A stretch of DNA of 41,193 nucleotides from Puniceibacterium sp. (lineage in GTDB: Bacteria > Pseudomonadota > Alphaproteobacteria > Rhodobacterales > Rhodobacteraceae), in the NCBI GenBank assembly GCA_024636635.1, contig JAGXGV010000101.1:1-41193 (forward strand), in the 5' to 3' direction. Made by a program: the position numbers and the translations under genes. Of this stretch, positions 27,348 through 35,335 are shown in pieces. The notes beneath the pieces were generated by a model. It worked only from the letters and a program-made list of their open reading frames with translations, searched no databases and was not told the DNA's origin. Position 1 is the stretch's first letter. Every line of letters begins with the position of its first letter.

Positions 27348-28602
27348 CCAAGTCCACATCGGCATCGACATCGGCACCGGTGGCGTCCGATGTTGCGCGA
27401 TCAACCCGGACGATGCAATCCTGGGCGAAATCGGCACGCCGGTGTCGCAGGCCCAACGCCGCAACCCGGCTCAGGTGCTTGCGGCGGTCAAATTTGCCCT
27501 TGGCCAACTGGGCCTGATCACCGGCGGCGCGGGCACGACCCTTGCCATGGCCGGAACGTCCGGCAGTTTCCTGCCTCTTGGGGCGGATTTGCGACCCGTG
27601 GCGGACATTAGCCTCTATTCCGATCCGGCGTCCGGCGCGGCACAGCAGTCCGTCCGCGCGGTCCTGTCCGATCTTTCGGGCACGGGTGCATCGCCCTCGG
27701 TGATCACACGCCTGATCGCCTCCCTAACGGCCCCCGGCACCAAGGCGATTGCTTTCGAGGCAGATTACTTTGCATCGGTTCTGGCAGGCGAGCGACTGCC
27801 GACCGATCTGAACAATGCGCTGAAAGCTGGCGCAGATCCCCTGACCGAGGCATGGGTTCCATGGACCGGGTTTCCGAGCCTCACCGGAAACGCGCTGCCC
27901 GCGCTCGTGCGGCCGGGCGAAGTGATCGGTCAGATGACCGCATCCATCGCGCAAGAGCTTGGATTCGCAACCAGACCCTTGATCATCTCGGGCACGACTG
28001 ACGGGTGTGCGTCGGCGCTTGCGGCCGGTTTGGAACGGATTGGCGATGCGGTGACATCGCTGGGATCGACCCTGACCCTGAAAATCCTGTCGGATCGTCC
28101 TGTCCATTCGGCCCCCCACGGGATCTACAGCCACCGGATCCTCGGCCAATGGCTTGTGGGCGGGGCATCGAACACCGGCGGCTTGGTTCTGCGACATCTG
28201 TTTGGTGACGACCTCGCTTCGCTGTTGCCAACCCCCGTCGCCGATGCCCCATCCGGGTTCGATTACGTCCCGCTGATCCGCGAAGGAGAGAGGTTTCCGG
28301 TGGCGGACCCGCAGCTGGCGCCACGGCTGACACCCCGGCCAGCCGATAACGCGGCTTACTTCCTGGCTGTTCTGGACAGTCTGGTGCGATGGGAACGGCA
28401 CGGCTTTGCGGCGTTGACCGCCGTTGGCGCGCCCGAGGTCCGGCGGCTGACCGCAGTCGGCGGCGGTGTGCGCAATGCGGCCTGGATGGCAACGCGGCGG
28501 CGGGACCTGCCGGTCGATCATGTTGCGCCCAGGTTTGCGCAGCCGGCGTTCGGTGCGGCCGTGCTGGCAAGACATGCCGTCAGCCGCGGAGCGACGCGGT
28601 AG
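27337..28602 (+). CDS. FGGY-family sugar kinase, D-ribulokinase-like
   Basis: A kinase of about 421 residues with the actin-like ATPase fold. It has the phosphate-1 motif GIDIGTGGVR at the N-terminus, GTTDGCASALAAG in the middle, GSTLTLKILSDRPV and GGASNTGGLVL, and the adenosine motif GGGVRNAAWM near the end. This layout resembles the cyanobacterial/plant kinases shown to phosphorylate D-ribulose rather than standard XylB. The best start is the GTG at 27337, overlapping cbbY by 11 bases; no clear ribosome site is seen, which fits translational coupling. It would return free ribulose or xylulose to the pentose phosphate pool. Substrate is not certain. Confidence 0.75.
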   Translation: MSRDQVHIGIDIGTGGVRCCAINPDDAILGEIGTPVSQAQRRNPAQVLAAVKFALGQLGLITGGAGTTLAMAGTSGSFLPLGADLRPVADISLYSDPASGAAQQSVRAVLSDLSGTGASPSVITRLIASLTAPGTKAIAFEADYFASVLAGERLPTDLNNALKAGADPLTEAWVPWTGFPSLTGNALPALVRPGEVIGQMTASIAQELGFATRPLIISGTTDGCASALAAGLERIGDAVTSLGSTLTLKILSDRPVHSAPHGIYSHRILGQWLVGGASNTGGLVLRHLFGDDLASLLPTPVADAPSGFDYVPLIREGERFPVADPQLAPRLTPRPADNAAYFLAVLDSLVRWERHGFAALTAVGAPEVRRLTAVGGGVRNAAWMATRRRDLPVDHVAPRFAQPAFGAAVLARHAVSRGATR

Positions 28603-28654
28603 CGCCTTGATCAGCGCACGGCAGAACGGCCCGCGACCACCGACGGATGCGCAA

Positions 28655-28687
28655 CGCCCTGTGCGACGACCTGCGTCGCACAGGGCG
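28655..28687. terminator. Bidirectional hairpin between kinase and dsrE-like genes
   Basis: A perfect 13-bp stem (28655-28667 with 28675-28687) and a 7-base loop lie between convergent genes, 53 bases after the kinase stop and 20 bases before the end of the DsrE gene on the other strand. The stem core is CCCTGTGCGAC. T-runs are weak, as is common in GC-rich alphaproteobacteria. It closes the cbb operon. Confidence 0.7.
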
Positions 28688-28706
28688 CGGTGGTGTGCTG
28701 CCTGGA

Positions 28707-29147
28707 TCAGAAGCTCATGACCTGCGTGCCGAGGGCGACGATGGCGGCACCCATCGCATCGGGGGCGGCTGCTGTCACGCTCTCAAGCAGGATGGAGGCA
28801 TCGGCGCCCTTGCCCGGCAGGTAGATCGCGCAGACCTGCACCTTCAGCGCGTTGTCGGCCATCATCTTCTGCATCAGCGCCTGTGGACTGGCACCCATCG
28901 GCGGCTGTCCTGCGGTGGCGGTTTCTGGCGCGTCCGCCAGTGCGATATCGCCCGCCGGCCCGCACAGCAGCATCTCGGCCTGTGCACCGGCCGCGATTGC
29001 GTTCATGGTCAGGACCATCGCCATCAGCTGCGTCTGCGGTTCGGGCGACGTGAGGATCGTTATCAGTTTGTTGGGGCCTTCGGCCTGCGCGGTCGTTGCG
29101 AGACCCAAAGCCATGGCGGAGGCGGCGATCAATTTGGAGTGGCGCAT
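28707..29147 (-). CDS. Periplasmic DsrE-family protein
   Basis: A 146-residue protein with a Sec signal peptide (cleavage likely after AQA at 20-22) and a DsrE/DsrF-like fold: LITILTSPEPQTQLMAMVLTMNA at the start of the domain, AEMLLCGPAGDIAL with Cys62, and VQVCAIYLPGKG with Cys106. Cytoplasmic DsrE proteins carry persulfides on a conserved cysteine; exported versions are poorly studied. It is the last gene after cydA, cydB and the DUF2474 gene, 77 bases downstream. A link between sulfur handling and protection of the bd-type oxidase is suggested by position only. Confidence 0.7.
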   Translation of the reverse strand: MRHSKLIAASAMALGLATTAQAEGPNKLITILTSPEPQTQLMAMVLTMNAIAAGAQAEMLLCGPAGDIALADAPETATAGQPPMGASPQALMQKMMADNALKVQVCAIYLPGKGADASILLESVTAAAPDAMGAAIVALGTQVMSF

Positions 29148-29224
29148 CGAGTTACTCTTTTCATGATGAGGGGTTGATCGGGGCGGCGCACCAAAAGATC
29201 CGATGGAGCGCCGCGTTTTGTATC

Positions 29225-29335
29225 TCAGGGGTTGATTGCCAGACGTATCGCATAGGCGACGACGCCGAGGGCAAGCACGCTAAAGAGCCAGATGGCCACG
29301 AACCAGCCGATTCGTCGAAACATGGACGTTGACAT
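29225..29335 (-). CDS. DUF2474 single-helix subunit of bd-type oxidase
   Basis: A 36-residue protein: short basic N-terminus (MFRRIG), then one membrane helix (WFVAIWLFSVLALGVVAYAI) and a short tail. It matches DUF2474, a micro-protein encoded next to cyanide-insensitive bd-type oxidases and analogous in position to CydX. Its ATG overlaps the cydB stop by one base (TAATG). Probably stabilises the haem-bearing subunit. Confidence 0.8.
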   Translation of the reverse strand: MSTSMFRRIGWFVAIWLFSVLALGVVAYAIRLAINP

Positions 29336-30345
29336 TAGTGGTAGCCCGCGGCGGGGTCGATCTTGCCGCGGAACACCCAGTAGGCGTAGGCGGTGTAGCC
29401 GAGTATCAGCGGGATCAGAACGAGTGTCCCGACCAGCGCGAACCATAAGCTTTCGTCAGGGGCCGCCGCGGCGGCGATGGTCAGACCCGGTGGAATCATG
29501 TTGGGATAGAAGCTGATGCCGATCCCGACAAAGCACAGCACGAACAGCGTCAGCGCCGCGAGGAAGGGCTGCACGTCGCGCCCGTCGTTCAGCCCGCGAA
29601 ACAGCCGAAAGGCGGTGCCCAGCACGGCAACCGGCATCAGCACGGTCAGCGCGCTGCCCGGCAGGTTGAACCAGCGCGCGAAATAGCTCGCGTCCTGGAA
29701 CGGCGTCAGCACGCTGACCGCGCCGATGAACACTAGCGTCAGCGCGCCAAGCCACCAGGCGTAACGCTGCATCTGGCGCTGGATGCGGTTTTCCAGCTTC
29801 ATGTTCAGCCAGGTGGCCCCCAGCAGCGCATAGCCCGCGACGACCGCCACGCCGGTCAGCAGCGAGAACGGCGTCAGCCAGTCCCACCAGCCGCCCGCGT
29901 AGGCGCGGTCCGCGATCTCGACCCCCTGCACCAGCGCGCCAAGCGTGATTCCTTGGCAGAAGGCCGCGATGACCGATCCACAGAAGAAGGCTGCGTCCCA
30001 GACCCGCTTCCAACGCGCGGTGCGCCAGCGGTATTCAAAAGCCACCCCGCGAAAGATCAGCGCCAGCAGCATCAGGATGATCGGCATGTAGAGCGCGGGC
30101 ATGATGATCGCATAGGCCAGCGGGAACACCGCAAACAACCCGCCGCCACCCAGCACCAGCCACGTCTCGTTGCCGTCCCATATGGGGGCGACAGAATTCA
30201 TCATCAGGTCGCGGTCCTGTTCCGACCGGGCGAGGGGAAAGAGGATCCCCACACCCAGATCGAACCCGTCAAGGACCACGTAGGTCAGCACGGCAAAGGC
30301 GATCAAACCCGCCCAGATGAACGACAGCTCGAGTCCAAGAAACAT
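29335..30345 (-). CDS. cydB: Cytochrome bd-type quinol oxidase subunit II (CioB/CydB)
   Basis: A 336-residue polytopic membrane protein with VVLDGFDLGVGILFP in the first helices, WDGNETWLVLGGGGLFAVFP and RGVAFEYR, the CydB signatures. It pairs with CydA to form the quinol oxidase that reduces O2 without pumping protons. It starts 3 bases after the cydA stop. Closest in style to CioB of cyanide-insensitive oxidases. Confidence 0.93.
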   Translation of the reverse strand: MFLGLELSFIWAGLIAFAVLTYVVLDGFDLGVGILFPLARSEQDRDLMMNSVAPIWDGNETWLVLGGGGLFAVFPLAYAIIMPALYMPIILMLLALIFRGVAFEYRWRTARWKRVWDAAFFCGSVIAAFCQGITLGALVQGVEIADRAYAGGWWDWLTPFSLLTGVAVVAGYALLGATWLNMKLENRIQRQMQRYAWWLGALTLVFIGAVSVLTPFQDASYFARWFNLPGSALTVLMPVAVLGTAFRLFRGLNDGRDVQPFLAALTLFVLCFVGIGISFYPNMIPPGLTIAAAAAPDESLWFALVGTLVLIPLILGYTAYAYWVFRGKIDPAAGYH

Positions 30346-30348
30346 GGC

Positions 30349-31770
30349 TCACTCTCCCGGTTGCAGGGTGGGGATGGCACCGGGGGCCATCTGGGGCAAC
30401 GGCGTGATGCCGGCGGTGCGGATCGGGCCGTCGTTCAATCCCAGGTGCGGTGTATCTGGCCGCTTGTTCATCATGCGCAGCAGATAAAAGGTGCCGGCCC
30501 CGAAGATGAAGAAATAGACCACGATGAAGGCCAGCAGCGATGCGGCGACGGCGGGCGCGGCGACCGGGCCAAGGCTGTCGGAGGTGCGCAGCACGCCGTA
30601 GACGGTGAACGGCTGACGTCCCACCTCTGTCGTCACCCAGCCAGCAAGCACCGCGACGAACCCCATGGGTCCCATCGCGATCGCGGCGCGCTGCAGCCAT
30701 GGCGCATCGACCAGCCCGCCACGCCAGCGGCGCAGCAGCGACCAGGCCCCCAGCCCCAGCATCGCAAAGCCAAGGCCGACCATGACGCGGAAGCTGTAGA
30801 AGACGATCATGACCGGGGGCTCCGCATCGTCGGGGATGGTATCAAGCCCCGCCAGCGGCGCGTTCAGATCATGCTTGAGGATCAGCGACGACAGCTTGGG
30901 CACCTCGATCGCGTAGTCGATGCGCTTTTCCGCCGGATTCGGGATGCCGAACAGGATCAGCGGCGCGCCGTCGGGATGGCTGTCGTAGTGACCTTCCATC
31001 GCCATGACCTTCTGCGGCTGGTGTTCCAGCGTGTTGATGCCGTGAAAGTCGCCCGCCGCGATCTGCAGAGGCGCGACCACGATCAGCATCCACATTGCCA
31101 TGGAGAACATGCGCAGCGCGGTCTTGTTCGTGCGGTCGCGCAGCAGGTGCAGGCCACCGACCGCGCCCACGACCAACGCGGTCGTCAGATAGGCGGCCAG
31201 CACCATGTGGACGAGGCGATAGGGGAAAGACGGGTTGAATACGATTGCCCACCAGTCCTCGGGCACGAACTGGCCCACGTCGTTGATGCCGTAGCCCGCG
31301 GGGGTCTGCATCCAGGAATTGACCGACAGAATCCAGGTCGCCGACATCAGCGTGCCGAAGGCGACCATGGCGGTGGCGAACATGTGCAGCCCCGGCCCCA
31401 CCCGTTCGCGCCCGAACAGCATGATGCCAAGGAAGCCCGCCTCGAGGAAGAAGGCGCTCAGCACCTCATAGGCCATCAACGGGCCAAGCACCGGGCCGGT
31501 CTTGTCGGCGAAGGTGCTCCAGTTCGTGCCAAACTGGTAGGACATGACGATGCCCGACACGACACCCATGCCGAAGGCGACGGCGAAGATCTTTTTCCAG
31601 TAGTCGAACAGCGTGCGATAGGTCTCGTCCCCGGTGCGCAGCCACAGCGCGTTCAGGACGGCGAGGTAACTAGCCAGCCCGATGGAGAATGCCGGAAAGA
31701 TGATGTGGAACGAGACGGTGAAGGCGAACTGCATCCGCGCCAGCGTCTCGGCGGTCAGACTTGCAAACAT
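30349..31770 (-). CDS. cydA: Cytochrome bd-type quinol oxidase subunit I (CioA/CydA)
   Basis: A 473-residue haem-binding subunit. FHIIFP near residue 22 has the haem ligand His; GVVSGIVMSYQFGTNW and GRERVGPGLHMFAT follow, and GWVTTEVGRQPFTVYG is a hallmark. The Q-loop is short, as in CioA-type enzymes, which resist cyanide and, by extension, sulfide. That property fits the sulfide-oxidising genes nearby. AGAGG lies 7 bases before the ATG. It is upstream of cydB in the same transcript. Confidence 0.93.
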   Translation of the reverse strand: MFASLTAETLARMQFAFTVSFHIIFPAFSIGLASYLAVLNALWLRTGDETYRTLFDYWKKIFAVAFGMGVVSGIVMSYQFGTNWSTFADKTGPVLGPLMAYEVLSAFFLEAGFLGIMLFGRERVGPGLHMFATAMVAFGTLMSATWILSVNSWMQTPAGYGINDVGQFVPEDWWAIVFNPSFPYRLVHMVLAAYLTTALVVGAVGGLHLLRDRTNKTALRMFSMAMWMLIVVAPLQIAAGDFHGINTLEHQPQKVMAMEGHYDSHPDGAPLILFGIPNPAEKRIDYAIEVPKLSSLILKHDLNAPLAGLDTIPDDAEPPVMIVFYSFRVMVGLGFAMLGLGAWSLLRRWRGGLVDAPWLQRAAIAMGPMGFVAVLAGWVTTEVGRQPFTVYGVLRTSDSLGPVAAPAVAASLLAFIVVYFFIFGAGTFYLLRMMNKRPDTPHLGLNDGPIRTAGITPLPQMAPGAIPTLQPGE

Positions 31771-31821
31771 GATGATGCCTCTGGGGTGAGGCGCGCCCAG
31801 GCGGACCCGGACGCGCGGGGA

Positions 31822-32274
31822 TCAATGCGTCGCGGGGTCGAAGTCGGCCGCCGTGATGCCGCCGTCGCCGTCGCGGTCGATCAGCGCCAGCCAGTCGGCG
31901 CTGTGGCCGGTGAATTCGGCCAGCGTCACCGCTCCGTCGCCGTCAGTGTCGTTGAAGGCCAGCGTCATGCCTTCCAGCATGGCGGCCTGACCCCGACCCT
32001 GATCCGGCCCGTGACCTTCGCCTGCGTTGTTCGCCATGTCGGCGACGCGGGTGTCGTCAAACAGGGCATATTCGGTGGCGTCGAGCGCGCCGTCCTCATT
32101 CGCGTCAAACATGACAAAGACCTCGCCCCGCTTGGTGGTCAGGTCGTCCAGCGACACGATTCCGTCCGCGTTCATGTCCCAGTTGGTGATGAAATGCGCG
32201 CCCGGCGTATCCTGAGCCGCGGCGGTCAGCGGGAGCAGGGCCAAGATGGCGGCAAGGTGAGTGATCCGTGTCAT
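31822..32274 (-). CDS. Exported protein with four EF-hand motifs
   Basis: A 150-residue protein with a signal peptide (LAAILALLPLTAAAQ) and four EF-hand calcium loops: DMNADGIVSLDD, DANEDGALDATE, DTDGDGAVTLAE and DRDGDGGITAAD. The ATG at 32274 is preceded by GGAG at 7 bases; further upstream codons belong to the peroxiredoxin gene. Presumably a periplasmic calcium-binding protein. It is 51 bases upstream of cydA and 25 bases after the peroxiredoxin, hence likely in the same transcript. Function unknown. Confidence 0.75.
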   Translation of the reverse strand: MTRITHLAAILALLPLTAAAQDTPGAHFITNWDMNADGIVSLDDLTTKRGEVFVMFDANEDGALDATEYALFDDTRVADMANNAGEGHGPDQGRGQAAMLEGMTLAFNDTDGDGAVTLAEFTGHSADWLALIDRDGDGGITAADFDPATH

Positions 32275-32299
32275 TACAGGTCTCCGATAGCTGGAAAGG

Positions 32300-32926
32300 T
32301 CAAAGTTTGACGGTGCGCAGGTAGGGGCGCAGCGTCTCAAACCCCTGAGGGAAGGCTTCCTTCGCCGCGTCGTCGCTGACGGAGGTCGGGATGATGACCC
32401 GGTCGCCGACCTGCCAATCGGCGGGCGTGGCGATCCGGTGCGCGTCGCCGGTCTGCAGCGCGTCGATCACGCGCAGGATCTCGTCAAAGTTGCGGCCCAC
32501 GCTCATCGGGTAGGTCATGGTCAGGCGGATCTTCTTGTCGGGGTCTATGATAAAGACCGACCTAACGGCGGCGGTGGCGCTCTGTTCCGGGTGAATCATG
32601 TCGTAAAGCCGCGCGATGCTCAGGTCCGGGTCGGCGACGATGGGAAAGCGCAGGGTTGTGTTCTGCGTGTCATCGACGTCGGCGATCCACTTCAGATGCT
32701 CCGCCGCCGTGTCGGTGGACAGGCCTAGCGGCTTGGTGTTGCGGGCCGCGAACTGCTCGGCCAGTTGCGCCGTGCGGCCCATTTCCGTCGTGCAGACTGG
32801 CGTGAAATCCCCCGGATGGCTGAAGAAGAACACCCAAGATGACCCGATCCAGTCATGCAGGGTGATAGGCCCGGTGGTGGTGTCTGCGGTAAAGTCTGGG
32901 GCGGTATCGCCGATGTGGAGAGACAT
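32300..32926 (-). CDS. 1-Cys peroxiredoxin (Prx6 family)
   Basis: A 208-residue thiol peroxidase. The active site reads HPGDFTPVCTTEMG with peroxidatic Cys45; there is no other cysteine, so the recycling thiol comes from a partner. The long C-terminal domain (WQVGDRVIIP, LRPYLRTV) is typical of Prx6. It reduces peroxides in the cytoplasm. The promoter is shared divergently with an Rrf2-family regulator gene, suggesting control by it. Confidence 0.9.
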   Translation of the reverse strand: MSLHIGDTAPDFTADTTTGPITLHDWIGSSWVFFFSHPGDFTPVCTTEMGRTAQLAEQFAARNTKPLGLSTDTAAEHLKWIADVDDTQNTTLRFPIVADPDLSIARLYDMIHPEQSATAAVRSVFIIDPDKKIRLTMTYPMSVGRNFDEILRVIDALQTGDAHRIATPADWQVGDRVIIPTSVSDDAAKEAFPQGFETLRPYLRTVKL

Positions 32927-33046
32927 GGTATAATCCTATATTATAGATGTATGTTTGTGTCGGTCATATACGCGGACCACTTGCAAATGCAATACTTCAA
33001 ATATAACTTTAGCACATCAACTTTAGCACATCAAGGGGTGCGACAA
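32927..33046. promoter_or_regulatory. Divergent prx / rrf2 control region with repeats
   Basis: AT-rich intergenic DNA containing TATAAT-N5-ATTATA (32929-32945), a perfect inverted repeat just upstream of the peroxiredoxin start and overlapping its ribosome site, and a tandem direct duplication of 14 bases, AACTTTAGCACATC (33005-33018 and 33019-33032), just upstream of the regulator gene. Both are candidate sites for the Rrf2-family protein encoded alongside. The AT richness fits promoter DNA. Confidence 0.55.
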
Positions 33047-33493
33047 ATGAAGCTGACCAGCTACACGAACTATGCGCTGCGCACGTTGCAACTGGCGGCG
33101 ATCAAGGCCCCTGCCCTTGTGCGTGTTGACGATGTGGCGCAGATTCACGGGCTGTCGCGGCCCCATATCGTCAAGATCGTGCATGAACTGGGCAAGGCGG
33201 GCTACCTTGAAACCCAGCGCGGGCGTGGCGGCGGCTTTCGCCTTGGCCGCGCGCCGCAGGACATCGTTGTCGGCGATGTCGTGCGCCTGACCGAAGGGTC
33301 GTTCGACGTCGTCGAATGCTTCAACCCCGATCGCAACACCTGCCCGCTGATCGGCGTCTGCCGCCTGTCGGCGAAGATCAAGGAGGCGACCCACGCCTTC
33401 ATGGCCGTCCTTGACGACGTGACGATCGCGGATATCGCGGGCAACCGGCAGGCCCTGCTGGACCGCATCGCGCCGATCGAGGCGCAGGCCTGA
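33047..33493 (+). CDS. Rrf2-family regulator, NsrR-like, with three cysteines
   Basis: A 148-residue winged-helix regulator starting MKLTSYTNYALRTL, the N-terminus of NsrR/IscR proteins. RGRGGGFRLGR forms the wing. Cys91, Cys99 and Cys105 (in VECFNPDRNTCPLIGVC) fit the three-cysteine Fe-S cluster site of NsrR, although the first spacing (7 residues) is larger than in E. coli NsrR (4). NsrR senses nitric oxide; other Rrf2 proteins sense Fe-S status, cysteine or redox. The start is chosen by family alignment. Divergent from the peroxiredoxin; convergent with the next gene, 4 bases apart. Confidence 0.82.
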   Translation: MKLTSYTNYALRTLQLAAIKAPALVRVDDVAQIHGLSRPHIVKIVHELGKAGYLETQRGRGGGFRLGRAPQDIVVGDVVRLTEGSFDVVECFNPDRNTCPLIGVCRLSAKIKEATHAFMAVLDDVTIADIAGNRQALLDRIAPIEAQA

Positions 33494-33497
33494 GATG

Positions 33498-34100
33498 TCA
33501 GGCGGGTTTGCGCGCGATCAGGTCGATCAGCGCCGACATGCCCGCGTGGCCGCTGCCCTCCGACACCTCGGCATCGTAGGCGTCAAGGCGCAGAATCTCC
33601 AGATCGGCGAAGGCATCTTGCAGCAAGTCTTTGGTATAGAGGTTGTCCGACTGGCGCGGCCCGCCTGTGCCATAGGCCAGTTGCGCGGGCCGGTAGCCAT
33701 GCAGCATCAGGATGCCTCCGGGCTTCAGCGCGCGTGTCATCCCCGCAAAGATCGCGTCGCGCAGCGGCGGCGGCGCGAACTGGATGAAGATGGCGACCAC
33801 GTTGTCATGGGGGATGGACCAGTCCCAATCTTCGACCGCCGCCATGCGGTGATCGACGGCAACGCCCCGGTCCATTGCCAGCGCCTGCGCCTTGGCCACC
33901 GCGACGGGCGAGGCGTCGAAGGCCGTTACCTTAAGGCCCCGTTCGGCCAGAAAGACCGAATTGCGCCCTTCGCCGTCCGCGACGGCCAGCGCAGAACCGG
34001 GTGCCAGATCGCCGGCGGCACGGGTCAGGAACGCAGCCGGCGCGGTGCCGAACAGGTAACCTTCGGCAGCGTAGCGCGTGTCCCACATGCGGTCCATCAT
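33498..34100 (-). CDS. SAM-dependent methyltransferase (TehB/thiopurine type)
   Basis: A 200-residue class I methyltransferase. It opens with WDTRYAAEGYLFGTAP, the SAM motif ADGEGRNS at about 41-48 (commonly GCGxGR), FDASPVAV, and LKPGGILMLHGY. This resembles the group annotated as tellurite-resistance or thiol methyltransferases. The ATG at 34100 has GGAAGGGA upstream and gives the family start; upstream codons in frame look non-conserved. Substrate unknown; methylation of sulfide or related thiols would fit the neighbourhood but is speculative. Confidence 0.75.
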   Translation of the reverse strand: MMDRMWDTRYAAEGYLFGTAPAAFLTRAAGDLAPGSALAVADGEGRNSVFLAERGLKVTAFDASPVAVAKAQALAMDRGVAVDHRMAAVEDWDWSIPHDNVVAIFIQFAPPPLRDAIFAGMTRALKPGGILMLHGYRPAQLAYGTGGPRQSDNLYTKDLLQDAFADLEILRLDAYDAEVSEGSGHAGMSALIDLIARKPA

Positions 34101-34235
34101 GCCAGTCCCTTCCCGTTCCTGTGCCGCGCACCAATGGATGCCTGCGGCCGATTGCATCATGGGCTATCCCTCTGCAATCATATACCAACAATTGAATGTG
34201 AAACAACGTCCGAACCCGGACACCCGGAGAACAAT

Positions 34236-34589
34236 ATGGCCTACACCGAAAAATTTCAAGCGATGGCAGATGCTGCCCGCGCGCGCGTCGATTTCGTCAC
34301 CCTCGAGGATGTGGACGGCCTGATGGCTAGTGGCGCGGTAGCGCTGGATATCCGCGACCCGGACGAATTCGCCAGCGGTCACATTCCCGGTGCGATCAAC
34401 CTCAGCCGGGGCAAGCTGGAAATGAACGTGGAGGAGACTCTGCCCGAGCCCGACACCCAAATCATCTGCTATTGCAATGCCAACAACCGCGGGGCGCTGT
34501 CAGCAGCCAGTCTGCGCGACATGGGCTATGCGAACGCCCGCTACATCGCCGGCGGCCTGAGCGCCTGGCGCAAGATCAATGACGGCTGA
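34236..34589 (+). CDS. Single-domain rhodanese sulfurtransferase
   Basis: A 117-residue rhodanese domain without signal peptide. LDIRDPDEFASGHIPGAINL is the classical N-terminal signature, and the active-site loop has Cys80 and Arg85 (CNANNR). It likely moves sulfane sulfur between glutathione persulfide and thiosulfate. It heads a run of sulfide-handling genes on this strand. Confidence 0.88.
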   Translation: MAYTEKFQAMADAARARVDFVTLEDVDGLMASGAVALDIRDPDEFASGHIPGAINLSRGKLEMNVEETLPEPDTQIICYCNANNRGALSAASLRDMGYANARYIAGGLSAWRKINDG

Positions 34590-34683
34590 TGTGAGTGCTT
34601 GTGGACACGACGGTGACAAGGTCACTGACTGTGCGTCTGCATTACCGTATGGGTGAGTCGCAACTGACAGAAGGAACTGACCG

Positions 34684-34899
34684 ATGACACACAATGTAGG
34701 CACGACTGACCGCGCCCTCCGGCTTGTTCTGGGGGTTGTCCTGCTGGCGCTCACGTGGATCGCGCCCATGGCCGTCTTTCACGGCACCCTCGCCGTCACG
34801 CTGGCGACCATCGTCGGCCTCGTGATGATCGGCACGGCGCTGTTCCGCTTCTGCCCCCTATACCGGGTGCTAGGTCTGAACACCTGCCCGGTGAAATGA
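34684..34899 (+). CDS. DUF2892 small membrane protein
   Basis: A 71-residue protein with two membrane helices (VLGVVLLALTWIAP and LAVTLATIVGLVMIGTAL) and a short tail, FCPLYRVLGLNTCPVK, with two cysteines. This is the DUF2892 module also found fused behind rhodanese in YgaP. It lies 94 bases after the rhodanese gene and its end overlaps the next gene (ATGA). Probably helps move or tether sulfur compounds at the membrane; function not established. Confidence 0.82.
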   Translation: MTHNVGTTDRALRLVLGVVLLALTWIAPMAVFHGTLAVTLATIVGLVMIGTALFRFCPLYRVLGLNTCPVK

Positions 34900-35330
34900 T
34901 GGAAACGGCGTTTACCCCCCTGCAATCTCTGGGTGGCGGTGCCCTGATCGGGCTGTCCGCCGTCATGTTGATGGGCCTGCATGGGCGCATCTTCGGGGCG
35001 ACGGGTATCCTGACGGGGCTGATCGCACCCGGCAACAGGTCCGATTTTACCTGGCGGGCGATCCTGCTGCTGGGCATGATCAGCGGCCCGCTGCTGGTCC
35101 TCGCGCTGACCGGCACCATGCCGGCGGTCGATGTGCCGGTCTCCACGGCGGCGCTGGTCGTCGGCGGTTTGCTGGTCGGTGTGGGCGTCACGTTCTCGTC
35201 CGGCTGCACGTCGGGTCACGGGGTTTGCGGGCTGGCGCGTCTGTCGCCACGATCCGCCGCCTCTGTCGTGACCTTCATGGCCGCCACCGCCGCCACCGTC
35301 TACATCATCCGCCACGTGATCGGAGCCTGA
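34896..35330 (+). CDS. YeeE/YedE-family sulfur transporter, first half
   Basis: A 144-residue membrane protein with about four helices and the conserved SSGCTSGHGVCGLARLS motif, whose cysteines bind or relay thiosulfate or persulfide in the YeeE/YedE family. It is a half-size member that works with the second half encoded next, the PmpA/PmpB type arrangement. Start: ATG at 34896 overlapping the previous stop; the adjacent ATG at 34899 is equally possible. Confidence 0.85.
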   Translation: MMETAFTPLQSLGGGALIGLSAVMLMGLHGRIFGATGILTGLIAPGNRSDFTWRAILLLGMISGPLLVLALTGTMPAVDVPVSTAALVVGGLLVGVGVTFSSGCTSGHGVCGLARLSPRSAASVVTFMAATAATVYIIRHVIGA

Positions 35331-35335
35331 CCCAC

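Noticed and set aside
29953-32310. Very long open frame on the plus strand opposite cydA and cydB
   Set aside because: It is antisense to clearly conserved oxidase genes, is rich in Arg, Gln, His and Gly with no domain, and results from GC-rich codon use.
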